Part shown: piece by piece, positions 53,496-63,737 of the stretch
Position numbering within the stretch: position 1 is the stretch's first letter
Layout: every line of letters begins with the position of its first letter
NCBI GenBank assembly: GCA_963971225.1
Contig: OZ020270.1
Span: 68,764,932-68,828,931, forward strand
Origin: Melieria omissa
Taxonomy: Eukaryota; Arthropoda; Insecta; Diptera; Ulidiidae
Reading direction: 5' to 3'
DNA length: 64,000 bases
Notes under the pieces: model-generated
Told to the model about the DNA's origin: nothing
Database searches by the model: none
The model's input: only the letters and a program-made list of their open reading frames with translations
Position numbers and translations under genes: made by a program

Positions 53496-53749
53496 CAGCT
53501 CCACCGCAAACGTTTACTGGCCAACTGCAGTGAGTGTCGATTTAGACACCAGACAGTGCCAGTGATGACGTGATACGAAACTGGCAGGGGAAGCGAATTT
53601 GTTGACCATTTTTTGCATTTCACATACACAATCTATGTGAGGTGTCATGGCCCTGTAGGAAATGGGACTGGTTGAACCATGTAGGTTTTCAACTGGTTGC
53701 TTGTCAGTCATAGCTGATTTCAGAACCGACTCGTTTCCTTGGAGCAAAC
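53496..53749. other. Spacer, nothing recognised
   Basis: About 250 bp between hAT element 2 and the TTA-type MITE. Two overlapping minus-strand frames exist but show no known motif. Confidence 0.4.
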
Positions 53750-53752
53750 TTA

Positions 53753-54557
53753 TAGCCTATTTCCACCGGGCCTTAAATGCATTTAACGCTTAAATGCATT
53801 TAACATCGCATTTAAATGCTCTAATTCCCATGCAATTGTTTTTGTATCAAAGTGAGTTAACTCAATTTCAAAACTGAGTTAACTCAGTTTTGCCTTTTAC
53901 AGACGTCTAACAGAATATGTTATGTTAAAAGCTGGAGCAATTTTGACAAATGTACAAATTTTGATAGCACGCTTTTCGGCGCTGCAAGAGCCGTACGAAC
54001 ACAAACAAAAAAGGGGATTCGAATTGCGTTCGGTGTGGAAGATTTGTTGCTAAGACAATTACTTTTTACTGCATTTTTCGCAAAAATACATATCGTCTGT
54101 CATAATCAAAGTCAAAACTTCTATTATTTGCCAATAATAAATGCCGAAAGAGAAAATCAAAAACGTGAAACTTCTAACTAACCCTCTTGACATTAAAAAT
54201 TTATACAGCTCTGGTATCAATCAGCTGACAACTTTCATAAATGAAATAAACATTGACAAATGAAATAAATTTTCACAAATATGAAAACGCAGACATTCCT
54301 AGACTAATGAGAAGGAAAGCGAATTGGTTTTCTTGCAGTAGAGGGGCTACAAGAAACCATACATACGTATACAAGGAGATGGCGGCGATGGGTAAGTGGT
54401 GGCTGCCCAGAAATAAATGCAGAATTTGGCTTGACCAACTAAAAATGCAAACAAAAACCAGCTGTTGCAATTAACTCAGTTTTGGTGGAAATGCTTGACA
54501 GTTCTCAAGCTTAACAGAGCCCTTAAATGCATTTAAGCGCTCGGTGGAAATAGGCTA
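53753..54557. mobile_element. TTA-flanked MITE (PIF/Harbinger-like)
   Basis: The ends TAGCCTATTTCCACCG and inverse lie between TTA (53750-53752 and 54558-54560), the usual PIF/Harbinger target duplication. TTAAATGCATTTAA palindromes lie near both ends. A 73-codon frame (54253-54474) has no recognised domain. Confidence 0.75.
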
Positions 54558-54677
54558 TTACCCTTTTAACGTGGCGTCGCTGACAGTCACTTGAACAACT
54601 AATTGTTAAATTTACTTACAAAAAACCAGTTGAAAAACCAATAAATTTTGGGAACCAGTTGTCTCAGGTCCGACAGG

Positions 54678-55339
54678 CAGTGTGCTTACTTCTACCACAT
54701 ATGTGGTAGATCTACCACATTTATTTTAAAATCATGTTTCTACCACATCTACCACGGAGGGCTTAAAATCGACCACATTTTTGTGGAACATAAATTTTTC
54801 TGTTAACCAACCTATTACTCCAAGTAAATTAGAGCTTTATGTTGTAAAATTTATGTTAGGGCTGCATTGAAGATTATAAGTGAAAATGTGCAAAGAAACT
54901 TATGTGGTACAAAAGCACTACAAATAGTTGACAGTTTGACAATTGTTTTGGCGGCAGGTGCAATTAAAATGGATACATTTCTAAAAAAGTTGAATAATTT
55001 TTGCCTTTATTTTTTAGTAACGTTTAGTTTTTTAGAATATCGCATGGCGATGGCAATGCGCTTGGACGGGACGAAGTTTTACCACGCGAAGTTGTGCCTG
55101 CCTGAAAATATATAGTCAACAATACAAAAAACAATGGGAAGAAACCGTGCACAGGTTAAAGTGCATAGAAGAACGTGAAATACAATTAATGTACAAATAC
55201 AATGAAATTCAATAAATGTACAAATGCAATAAAACACAATTAATATACAATAAAAAAAAATCTACCACATTTCATTCAAATCTACCACATTTTTTTCAAC
55301 GGGTCTACCACTTAAATAAAAAATTAAGTAAGCACACTG
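54678..55339. mobile_element. hAT-type non-autonomous element 3
   Basis: The ends CAGTGTGCTTACTT and inverse are flanked by the exact 8-bp duplication CCGACAGG (54670-54677 and 55340-55347). Many CTACCACAT repeats lie near both ends. The 662 bp encode no recognisable transposase. Confidence 0.93.
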
Positions 55340-55437
55340 CCGACAGGGGTGGGTCAGTGATTGGTTCAACAGTGTGGTCGCGTTGAAGTTAGAACAAAGC
55401 GCAAAGTTGCAATTTACAGGTAGCTTGTCTTTCGTAT

Positions 55438-55877
55438 TGTTACGAATACTACGTCTAGTGGGCTGTTACGTATCACTGGATTGTGCAATTTGAAAATGAA
55501 ACAACTTTAATTATTCCAACGCAGCCAATTCAAAACCAACAGTCACTTTATTATTCACAGTTTTTATTATTCACAGTTTTACACTTTACTGTTCGTACAC
55601 TTAAGTATTTGCTTAATTACTCCGTGTGGCAACTTCACTTGTCAAAACCAGACTGACTCGCTGCGCCGCATCCGGCTGCCTTTTATACCCCTCCAGCCAT
55701 CGCGCAGATCGTTCTCGCACATTCCCGAGTGGACTAAAGGTTTCCCTGATGATCGCGGCCATCGTTGCCAGATTGGACTAAAAGTTATTATCGCGGCCGT
55801 CGTTGTCACATTGAATTATTGCACGGCGCGAAGTGGCAGGGTTGCTTTGCACAGCGACAGACTGTCTTATCGTTACA
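55438..55877 (-). repeat. G3 3' LTR
   Basis: TGTAAC...GTAACA on the minus strand, with GGTATAAAAGGCAGCC at the complement of about 55674-55689 and a purine tract GTGGTGGGCAG just inside. A TTTTTATTATTCACAG duplication distinguishes it from the G1 LTR. Confidence 0.92.
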
Positions 55878-55888
55878 CTGCCCACCAC

Positions 55889-57469
55889 TTAGACTTGTTC
55901 GTCCCGAACAAGTGCCGAGGCTCCGCTGTGATGAGGCGCCAGACGCTCCAAATGGACTACCTTCAGCTTAGCGCCTCTATTGCTGCAACGTTGAATCCGG
56001 TATACCACGTCGTTAATCCTAGTCACGACTTCGTACGGTCCTTCCCATGACGCTTGAAGTTTCGGAGACAAACCTTTCCTCCGCTGCGGGTTGTAGAGCA
56101 TTACCAAATCGCCTTCTTGGAACCCTGCTGAGTTGGCCCGTAGATCGTATCTGGTTTTCGCCTTATCGCTGACCAGTTTGGTGCGGCCCCTTATAAACTG
56201 GTGAATTTCCCGCAGTTCCGCCTGCTTATTGACCACGTAGTCCGTCTTGGCGCCTCCCGTTGTGCCGACTACCCCGAACTTCAAGTCAGCGGGTAACCGC
56301 AACTCTGTGCCGAACACTGCTCGGGCTGGAGTGAGTGATGTCGTGTCGTGAAGGGCTGACCTATACGCCATCAGGAACAGGGGGATATGCGTGTCCCAAT
56401 CCTTTTGATTCCTGCCTACCACTTTCCGCAGGTATTCCTCCAGTGTCCGGTTACAGCGTTCCACCATGCCATCGGACTGTGGGTGCAAAGGAGTGGTACG
56501 CGTTTTCTTTATCCCCAGCAGCTCACACACTTCCTTGAATACCGCAGACTCGAAATTCCGGCCTTGATCTGAGTGCAAATCCAACGGAACTCCGAACCTG
56601 GCTACCCAGTTGTTTACCAGCTTTTCCGAGATCGTAGTGGCCTCCTGGTTAAGAATAGGGTACACTTCGGGCCACTTGAAGTAATCCATTAAAACCAGCA
56701 CATAATTGTTGCCTTGAGTACTAGTTGGGAATGGGCCGGCGACGTCCATAGCAATCCGCTCGAAGCGCGCTCCCACGTTGTACTGCTGCATGCGGCCTCG
56801 AGATCTTCTTGTCGGCCCTTTCGCGGCTGAACATCGGTCGCAGCTCTTAATCCACTCGTCTACAGACTCCTGACATCCTACCCAGTAGAATCGTCTTTTT
56901 ATTTTGGCGACGGTTTTGGTGATGCCCAGGTGCCCTCCACTGGAGTCGTTATGGTATGCCTCGATGACCTCGTTGATTCCGCATTTCGGCACTACCATTA
57001 GAGAGTTGCTGGTCCGACCATCCGCGCTCTCCCATTCGCGGTACAGGCATCCTTCCTTCAGCCGCAGACTTTTCCACTGTGCCCAGTAAGCCTTAGTGAT
57101 TGGGCTTTCACCGGCCATCTCCTGCCAGTCCGGACGTGCGCCGTGCTCCTTGCCTTCAACGATTTTGGCAAGATCCGCATCCTCACGCTGGTCCTTTTGT
57201 AGCCTCTCCGCAGACCACTCTTCCTCTGGCATAACGCTTATCGACCGAACATCCACAATTTGTTCTTCGCTTTCGGCTCGCGAGTTATGCCTGCACTCGG
57301 TTTTGCACGAATGGTGTGGCAGAGCGGCAGCCCTTCTTGGCGACATCTGTTGTCCGGAACGCTTTTCTCGCAGATGGCAGTCTCGTGATATGTGGCCTTG
57401 CTTGCCACATCGCCAGCAACTGACTCCAGATGACACTGCCCGCAGCCCCGCTGGTGCTTCCGAGCTCAC
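55889..57469 (-). CDS. G3 zinc knuckle plus complete integrase frame, 526 residues
   Basis: Reading from 57469: CWRCGKQGHISRDC (residues 19-32), a short linker at the pol deletion junction (SPRRAAALPHHSC), an H2C2 integrase zinc domain (HNDSSGGHLGI ... CDRCSAAKG), and the core with MDVAGPFPTS, LHSDQGRNFES and SDGMVERCNRTLEE, giving D, D and E of the catalytic triad. The C-terminal domain (NPQRRKGLSP) follows to the stop near 55889. One residue (Ser of the DYFSKW-type motif) is deleted relative to G1. This frame was joined to gag before a nonsense change at about 57543. Confidence 0.85.
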   Translation of the reverse strand: MSSEAPAGLRAVSSGVSCWRCGKQGHISRDCHLREKRSGQQMSPRRAAALPHHSCKTECRHNSRAESEEQIVDVRSISVMPEEEWSAERLQKDQREDADLAKIVEGKEHGARPDWQEMAGESPITKAYWAQWKSLRLKEGCLYREWESADGRTSNSLMVVPKCGINEVIEAYHNDSSGGHLGITKTVAKIKRRFYWVGCQESVDEWIKSCDRCSAAKGPTRRSRGRMQQYNVGARFERIAMDVAGPFPTSTQGNNYVLVLMDYFKWPEVYPILNQEATTISEKLVNNWVARFGVPLDLHSDQGRNFESAVFKEVCELLGIKKTRTTPLHPQSDGMVERCNRTLEEYLRKVVGRNQKDWDTHIPLFLMAYRSALHDTTSLTPARAVFGTELRLPADLKFGVVGTTGGAKTDYVVNKQAELREIHQFIRGRTKLVSDKAKTRYDLRANSAGFQEGDLVMLYNPQRRKGLSPKLQASWEGPYEVVTRINDVVYRIQRCSNRGAKLKVVHLERLAPHHSGASALVRDEQV

Positions 57470-57541
57470 TGTCTGGCTTTGGGTGACACGCCCAGATTGG
57501 GCTCGACGCCTTTCTGCAGATGAATGCCGAAAACTTCCTCT

Positions 57542-58640
57542 CTAGGCCGCCTCATACGTCATCGCGCTGGTCACCGTCTCCTTAAATGTCGGCTTGCCCA
57601 TCATCAACGCACTGCGACGTGTCTCCGGATCATGAAGACCTTCAATAAACGCCTCAATCTTCATCCTCTCGAGATCATCAGCGCCGAAGGACGGGTAGCA
57701 CAGCTGTACGAGCCGCTCAATGTCTGCTGCATATGTCTGCAGCGCCTCGTTGGCCCTTTGTCTACGGTTCTTCAGCTCGCAATAATACAGCATTTTGTTG
57801 TGCTCGTCACTGTATCTGGCTGCCAGCGCCCTTATGACGGTGTCGTAATTACCTCTCAACCCTTCCGGAACTGCTTTTATTACCTCAGCCGCAGGACCTC
57901 TTAGAGCCAGTATCAGTCTCCGACCTTTCCTAACATCGGTCCACTGACTCTCCAAAGCAGCCATCTCGAATTGTAGTTTGAATGTGTCAAACGACGTAGT
58001 GCCATCATAGGTAGGCACTTCTTTCCTCAACTGACTGCACCCTTGCTCGCAGCTGTACCTCTCGAAGCCGTTCGTCTATCTTTCTGTGCATCGAATCTTC
58101 CAGACTGTCAACTCGTTTGTTCAGGGAATCATCCAGGTCGTCGACTCGTTTATCCAAGTGCTCTACTCGCGTCTCCAGGTGCTCGACTTTCCCATTAATC
58201 CTGTCTGAGATTTCCTCCACTTTCTGCTCCAAGCGCGCAGAGTTTTCCTGAAGCTTGACTTCCATTCGCTGTGACACTTGCGCCGATATTTCATGGGTCG
58301 CCGTTTCCAGCTTCGCTGCCATTTCTCGATTCGCCGTTTCCATTTGCGCCGACATGCCCTTGAGTGCAGCCATTAGTTGGCTCATGTCCAACGCTTGTAT
58401 TGGCGCAGCCGCTGCAGCCGTACTCTGTAGCGAAGCAGCACCCGCAGGCGACTCCTCCACCTTGGCCGACGCTTCTAGTTCTTGCGCTCCGAACTCGTGC
58501 ACAGTCCAATCGACGCCTCGTGCCTCACATGCTTCTCGCAAGCGCAACTGCAATTCCACCTTTCCGCCAGCAGTCGGCAAATTCCAGGCAGCCAGCTCCA
58601 TCTTCAGCTGGTCCACCTTCAGCAGCTCGAGTTTAACCAT
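57542..58640 (-). pseudogene. G3 gag, one frameshift
   Basis: It starts MVKLELLKVDQLKMELAAWN at 58640 with the SAP-like module, Ala-rich linker, coiled coil, then a small indel at about 58010-58030. The gag core (VPTYDGTTSFD) continues to a TAG at 57543 where G2 has Trp. The coiled coil is shorter than in G2, with fewer MAAKLE repeats. Confidence 0.83.
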
Positions 58641-58701
58641 GTCCGTGCTTTTATAATTTTATTTATTTAGTTGTTTCTTGTTTATTTTCAATTTTCCACA
58701 A

Positions 58702-58718
58702 TCCCACTTCTGACACCA
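58702..58718 (-). promoter_or_regulatory. G3 primer-binding site (tRNA-Leu type)
   Basis: The minus strand reads TGGTGTCAGAAGTGGGA, two bases from the 5' LTR edge. It ends a tRNA 3' terminus of the form TGACA plus CCA, consistent with tRNA-Leu from memory. Confidence 0.65.
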
Positions 58719-58720
58719 AA

Positions 58721-59160
58721 TGTTACGAATACTACGTCTAGTGGGCTGTTACGTATCACTGGATTGTGCAATTTGAAAATGAAACAACTTTAATTATTCC
58801 AACGCAGCCAATTCAAAACCAACAGTCACTTTATTATTCACAGTTTTTATTATTCACAGTTTTACACCTTACTGTTCGTACACTTAAGTATTTGCTTAAT
58901 TACTCCGTGTGGCAACTTCACTTGCCAAAACCAGACTGACTCGCTGCGCCGCATCCGGCTGCCTTTTATACCCCTCCGGCCATCGCGCAGATCGTTCTCG
59001 CACATTCCCGAGTGGACTAAAGGTTTCCCTGATGATCGCGGCCATCGTTGCCAGATTGGACTAAAAGTTATTATCGCGGCCGTCGTTGTCACATTGAATT
59101 ATAGCACGGCGCGAAGCGGCAGGGTTGCTTTGCACAGCGACAGACTGTCTCATCGTTACA
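58721..59160 (-). repeat. G3 5' LTR
   Basis: 440-bp partner of 55438-55877. Differences include CACCTTA for CACTTTA, TTGCCAAAA for TTGTCAAAA and CTCATCG for CTTATCG. Confidence 0.92.
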
Positions 59161-59164
59161 GTAT

Positions 59165-59489
59165 TTTTTAGAAAAAGGCGTATTAATACGATGCATGTTA
59201 TTATTTTTATAATTGTCACTTATTTCAATAAAAAATGCATACATTTTCTAAACTTTGTTTTGTTTTTATATTATTTGTTATGTTGTTATGTGCACCCAAT
59301 GCTGCACAATTGGCAGCCATGCTGCAACGCATAATTTTAAATGCATTACAATTGACTGCTCTGTATATTATACGTGTAAGGAGCTTGAAATTATTTTTGG
59401 TACACCTAGCACTTGAAAAATACAACAAATAATTTATTGGATTTATTGTAAACCACAATCTAAGTTGTCGTGATCATATAAATGGGGTT
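59165..59489. other. AT-rich stretch, no gene seen
   Basis: No convincing frame. Overlapping 60-77 codon frames on both strands have no known motif. Confidence 0.4.
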
Positions 59490-60518
59490 GTGAGCAAGGT
59501 ATATGCTACACTGCGTATCTCTACTTCGTTTACCCCCTTGGAAACCAGGCGTAAGCTGGTTGTTCAGCTTATTGTGCCCCTTATCGCCTACTCAGAGATT
59601 GTGTGTAGTAAGCTTGATTCCGTGTCTTTGCATAAAGTCAACGTAGCATTTAATAATACCACGCGATATGTCTACGGACTCAAAAGGTATGAGCACATTT
59701 CCCTTTGGCAGAATAAGGTACTAGGCTGTAGTATTGAAAATTACCTATCTGCTAAAAACTGCATATTTATCTACAGACTAATGGAGTGGTAACACCTAAA
59801 ATAACGGGAAATTCGTTTTCTCTTTCGGTGGTTCCTCTCAGCTGGAAATGGCAAACCTCTGAGAGTAAAAATTGCCTATGAAAAAGCTCCCAACCTGCCG
59901 TTCGGAACCGGCATAAAACTGTAGGTCCCTTCCACCCGCGTACAAAATTCACACGCACAACACGGGTGGTTGCGGGAAGCTAGGCCTTAGTCTCGCGTAA
60001 ACGGGCTGTCGTGCCAATCAATTAATTAATTAATTAATGGAGTGGAAAACCCCTCACTATTTGTTCGAAAAGCTCATACCTTTCAGGTCCAGGAGACACC
60101 ACAATTTGATTGTCCCAGAATATAACTTTTTAACATCATCAAGACTATTTTTCTGGAACTCGGTTCCTGAGGTCATAAGGGCGGGGCTGAACAGGAACAA
60201 CTTTAAGACAAGAATTTATGAGTATTTTAAAGCACTTTAATCGCAGTGTACCAAGGTACTTTTGTGTTGGATGCAGGTCACCTCTTCTTCTTCTCCTTCT
60301 TCTTTCTTCTTTATGTATTCTCCTCTTTCATCTCTAATTTTCCTACTATATTTTTGTCTTCTACTTTTAGATGTAAGGTTAAATATATTATTATTGTTAT
60401 TAGATTTAAGTTTTGCTTTCATTCCTGTAAAATTTATTAATGATTGATGTGCATTTAAAAGACTTGGTTCTTATATTGTACAGATGTGTAACTTTTTTCT
60501 AAATAAATAAATAAATAA
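59490..60518 (+). pseudogene. LINE fragment (C-terminal RT region), split by a SINE
   Basis: The frame 59490-59789 (PLETRRKLVVQLIVPLIAYS, FNNTTRYVYGLKRYEH) continues after the SINE at 60046 (RSRRHHNLIVPEYNFLTSSR, FFWNSVPEVIR, FKTRIYEYFKAL) to a stop at 60238. This is the region after the RT palm in CR1/Kiri- or Jockey-like LINEs. The 3' part has a CTT-rich tract (60280-60330) and ends in a TAAA tail (about 60502-60518). Clade uncertain. Confidence 0.75.
59790..60034 (+). mobile_element. 5'-truncated SINE, copy 5
   Basis: It begins at TAACACCTAAAATAACGG, lacks the tRNA-like head, and ends CAATCAATTAATTAATTAAT. The exact 11-bp duplication TAATGGAGTGG (59779-59789 and 60035-60045) lies in LINE coding sequence, and the LINE frame closes up across it. 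Confidence 0.93.
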
Positions 60519-60735
60519 CCCGCGAGCGCTATAAAGTTCTATACAGAAATTGTCTGTTAACTATTCTAAAACATCCCGCGTTATGAATAAAAATTCCTTT
60601 GTCGATTTCTTCTGGTTCTGACATATATTTTGTTATTGATCTTACTTCCAAACATCGCCAGGTTTGTTTTTTATTTTAATTTTATAAATACAAAAGTTGG
60701 ATGGATAAATATGGATGGATAATAATTAAAGAAAG
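60519..60735. other. AT-rich stretch, possible 3' flank of the P-like element
   Basis: No gene seen. It precedes the 3' end of the minus-strand P-like relic; no terminal repeat was found. Confidence 0.35.
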
Positions 60736-61930
60736 TCATAATTGTATTAAAAAATTTATACATTTCCAAGTTTTGTTAAATGTTACTCGATTCTTCGAAT
60801 TAAACAAACAATTTCTCGCGCTTTTCAATAAATGGGGGGCGTCATGGGAAAAGAAAATTTTTTCGCCATTTTCACTGACTCCCACGAATTTCCTAAAGCT
60901 CACAAAGTTCGAGCCTTGGTCGCAAACAAAATGGCATGGACACAGGCCTATTTGTTGGAGTTCCGCAATGGCTTCGAAAACGTATTTTTTTATAACATCC
61001 GCTTTGCATGTCCCGTGGACAAAGAAATATGCAAAGGGATGCTTCCAGTGCTCTCCACCAATGCCCTGGATCATTAGTGTTATGACACTATTGGCTAGTC
61101 TAGAAGTGCGGTTCTCATCCCCGTAATCTTCTAGACCAACAATTTTATCCGAATGCCTGTCATACTGCAGATGCGAGGCGAGGCCAATTCGAAACGAAGT
61201 TTTGGAGGGTGCGCTCATCTGGAAAACCAAATTGGGTTTTCAGATAGCGATATGAAGCTGGCGAAACAAAACTTACTCCCAAAGCTATTGTCTTCAGTTT
61301 GTTGTCATACCGACAATCTGAATTCTGGAGACAGCTTTTAATGCAAACTTGCAAATGCAAGGGGAGTTTTGAGATCAAAATCTCGTACGCCTCAGCATTA
61401 GAATTGGAGCGTTCATGCTCAAGTTTCATCGTTTCCTCCAGGGAACGTATTTTACGCTTTAAATCTGCATTCTCCTGCTTTAACTGTGCATTCTCCTCCT
61501 GCAGTTTGCGCTTACGCGGAGTATTGGCAGATAAGCTGTTTGCGGTCTGAACTTGTCTGCTCATTGTTCCTGACGAACAGGAGAAAAAAGAAGAAGGGGC
61601 GGAGCGAGCAAGTTCGGCAAACGGAGTCACTGTTTGTGAAAACTGTGGAAGAAGTGATGTAGAAACGGCTGAATGCTGAGGGCTGCAATCAATTGCATCC
61701 ATGCCAACACTACAGTTATTAACAGCAGCTTGTGTAGATGTGATTACACTGCTGCTGATAACTAAATTTTTATCCGGCACAGCGGACTGATACGCTTATT
61801 AGTTTTCATAGCGTCCGAAAAATGACGATCGCAGGCGAAAATTTGTTTTGGGGTTGGCTCCGAAACGTTAAGGAGTCGTATTCACTCTTTCCGCCTACAG
61901 AGGAAAGAAACAAAATGTTGGTATAAATAC
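60736..61930 (-). pseudogene. P-element-like (THAP) transposase relic
   Basis: On the minus strand, after an acceptor-like CCTCTGTAG near 61905, a THAP-domain end appears (PTPKQIFACDRHFSDAMKT). A frame change follows, then the frame 61780-61160 with a leucine-zipper-like stretch (KRKLQEENAQLKQENADLK) and SPASYRYLKTQFGFPDERT. A second frame, 61230-60736, has KIVGLEDYGDENRTSRLANS, GIGGEHWKHPFAYFF, CHFVCDQGSNF and HDAPHLLKSARN. Order and motifs match P-element transposases, including the Asp in CDQGSN. The segment between the zipper part and LQYDRH, which should hold the first catalytic Asp, is missing, and the C-terminus is truncated. Confidence 0.8.
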
Positions 61931-61934
61931 TACT

Positions 61935-62805
61935 GCCGCCACCGAAATAGCGAGGTTGTAAATATAAAAAATTAGTGTTACTAAGAAGTAAAAAAAATTA
62001 AAACCAAAAAACAAAGCTCCACATTGGCAATAAGTCAATAAAATAAAAATAAATCAAATCAAAACACCACATTGGTGTTAGTCGACTTAGTCGGTTATTG
62101 TTCTCGAGTACAGGTTATATACATATGTGCACTCGAAAGCAATAATCACCTAAGTCCTAAAGCACTCTTTTGCGAACCCGCGCAAGCGTATAATATTTCA
62201 TTATATAACGTCATGTGCAAATATATACATTTTAAATAAAATGATATGATGAATGCAATGAATGATGAAACAAATGAAAGTCATACATTAAAATGTTAAA
62301 ACAGAATACCGCAAATATACACATTTTCATACATACACATTTGTAATTTGTTATACCTAATCATCATAATTTGCTAGCATAGCATAGTTACAGACATATT
62401 CAAACAATTTTATTACATTTGTAAGCAATAATAGAATTTTATATTAATTTTTCTATAAACGTATCACAGAATTCTGTGCAAAAAATTACTTAATTTTTCT
62501 ATGCAATTAAAAATGAACCACAACGATAACCCTCACACATGAAAATTGACCAGCACAACAACCCTCCATTTTGGAATTGACCAACACAACAACCCTCCAT
62601 TTTCAGTTTGTATGGAGTCAGGAATATCAGCTGTGGGGCCGGAGTATCAGCTGTTATGTGAGAGTATTGGCGAATTTTATGGGTGTATTGTGGCTTTTTT
62701 TACACTTCTCCTCTCAGTTTCGCGTCACGTAGTCACTGACAGTGCGGACGTGTTTGCGTGTGCGATTTTTGTGTGCGTGGGCGAGTGCGTCGTTAGTGCG
62801 TGAAG
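61935..62805. other. AT-rich stretch with a short direct repeat
   Basis: No gene supported. Two copies of an AACAACCCTCCATTTT block (about 62560 and 62588) form a short direct repeat. The plus-strand frame 62546-62803 is unsupported. Confidence 0.4.
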
Positions 62806-63737
62806 TCACATCGAGTGTGCAATTGTTTTTGCAGTAGGAAGTAGCGGTAAGCGTTTGTAGCTTAGTAAACAAGTTACCGTAAGTGACTTGTGTACAACTG
62901 TTGTTGTGCGCTTGTGCGTAAACAAGTTACCGTAGGTAACTTGTGTGTACATTGTTGTTGTGCACAAAAGTGTAAACATGTTGCCGTTAGGTGACCTGAG
63001 TGCCTTGTTTGTGCAAGTGCTTGAGCTCAAGCAAGTAGCTTTAAGGCACTTGTGGTGTGTATAGTAGTTGTTGCTACAACTACTTGAGTTGCGTGATTGT
63101 TGTTTTTGTTGTAAATTAAATAGAATAAATAGTCTAGTGTTAGTTGTTAGTGAAAGTAGTAAGTGAATGGGGCGCCCTAAGCGCAAAGGAAGTGTGGGGT
63201 GCGACTCTGCCCGGGAGCCGTCTGGTCGGGACACCACCGACTTGACGTCTTCTGACGCGGAGTCGGTGTCGACGGACGTACGGTCGCCTCCTCGAAAGAG
63301 GGTTGGGCACGTGGCTTCGCCCGGCAAGGGGCTCGCGGCTTCGCCCGGGGTAGGGCTTGGGCGCGCGGCTTTGCCCGGGGGAGGCAAGAAGCCTGGGCGC
63401 GCGGCTTCGCCCGCCGACACTTTAGGCGGAGTAATGAGTGTGGATGAGGCCAGCACGAGCGCAAAAGGTGCTAAGTCGTCGGCCGTGAAGGCGAGTGCGG
63501 TCGTACCCGTCGTTGCGGCTGACGGTAAGGTGTCGGATGCGTCGTGCATGGTAGAGCGAAAGAAGAAGAATAAGGGGGTGAAGGCGGCGGCTGTTGACCA
63601 GGGGCCACCTGCGTCAGAGGCGCAGGCGTCGGTGGTTGCCCTGAAGGCCATCACGGCAAAAGTCATGGCGGCCGTGATTGGGGTGGATGGTGTCAGCGCC
63701 GTCGCCATGAAGAAAGAAAGCTGTCTGCAACGTTGCC
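62806..63737 (+). pseudogene. LINE 5' leader and ORF1 start (R1-like), partial
   Basis: A G/T-rich leader with repeated AACAAGTTACCGTA blocks (62862, 62920) leads to an ATG at 63167. The frame MGRPKRKGSVGCDSAREPSG is Lys/Ser/Pro-rich with repeated RAASPG-type phrases. It stays open to the window edge, but after about 63737 it is antisense to an RT fragment, so the true ORF1 part ends there. Composition and position suggest a LINE ORF1; no knuckles are seen. Confidence 0.55.

Larger units (their letters stand above)
55438..59160 (-). mobile_element. Non-autonomous gypsy derivative G3
   Basis: The 3723-bp element has two 440-bp LTRs with roughly six differences by eye and the 4-bp duplication GTAT (55434-55437 and 59161-59164). 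On the minus strand it has gag then zinc knuckle then integrase. Protease, RT and RNase H are missing, with the same junction as in G2. Its LTR belongs to the G1 family. Confidence 0.93.
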
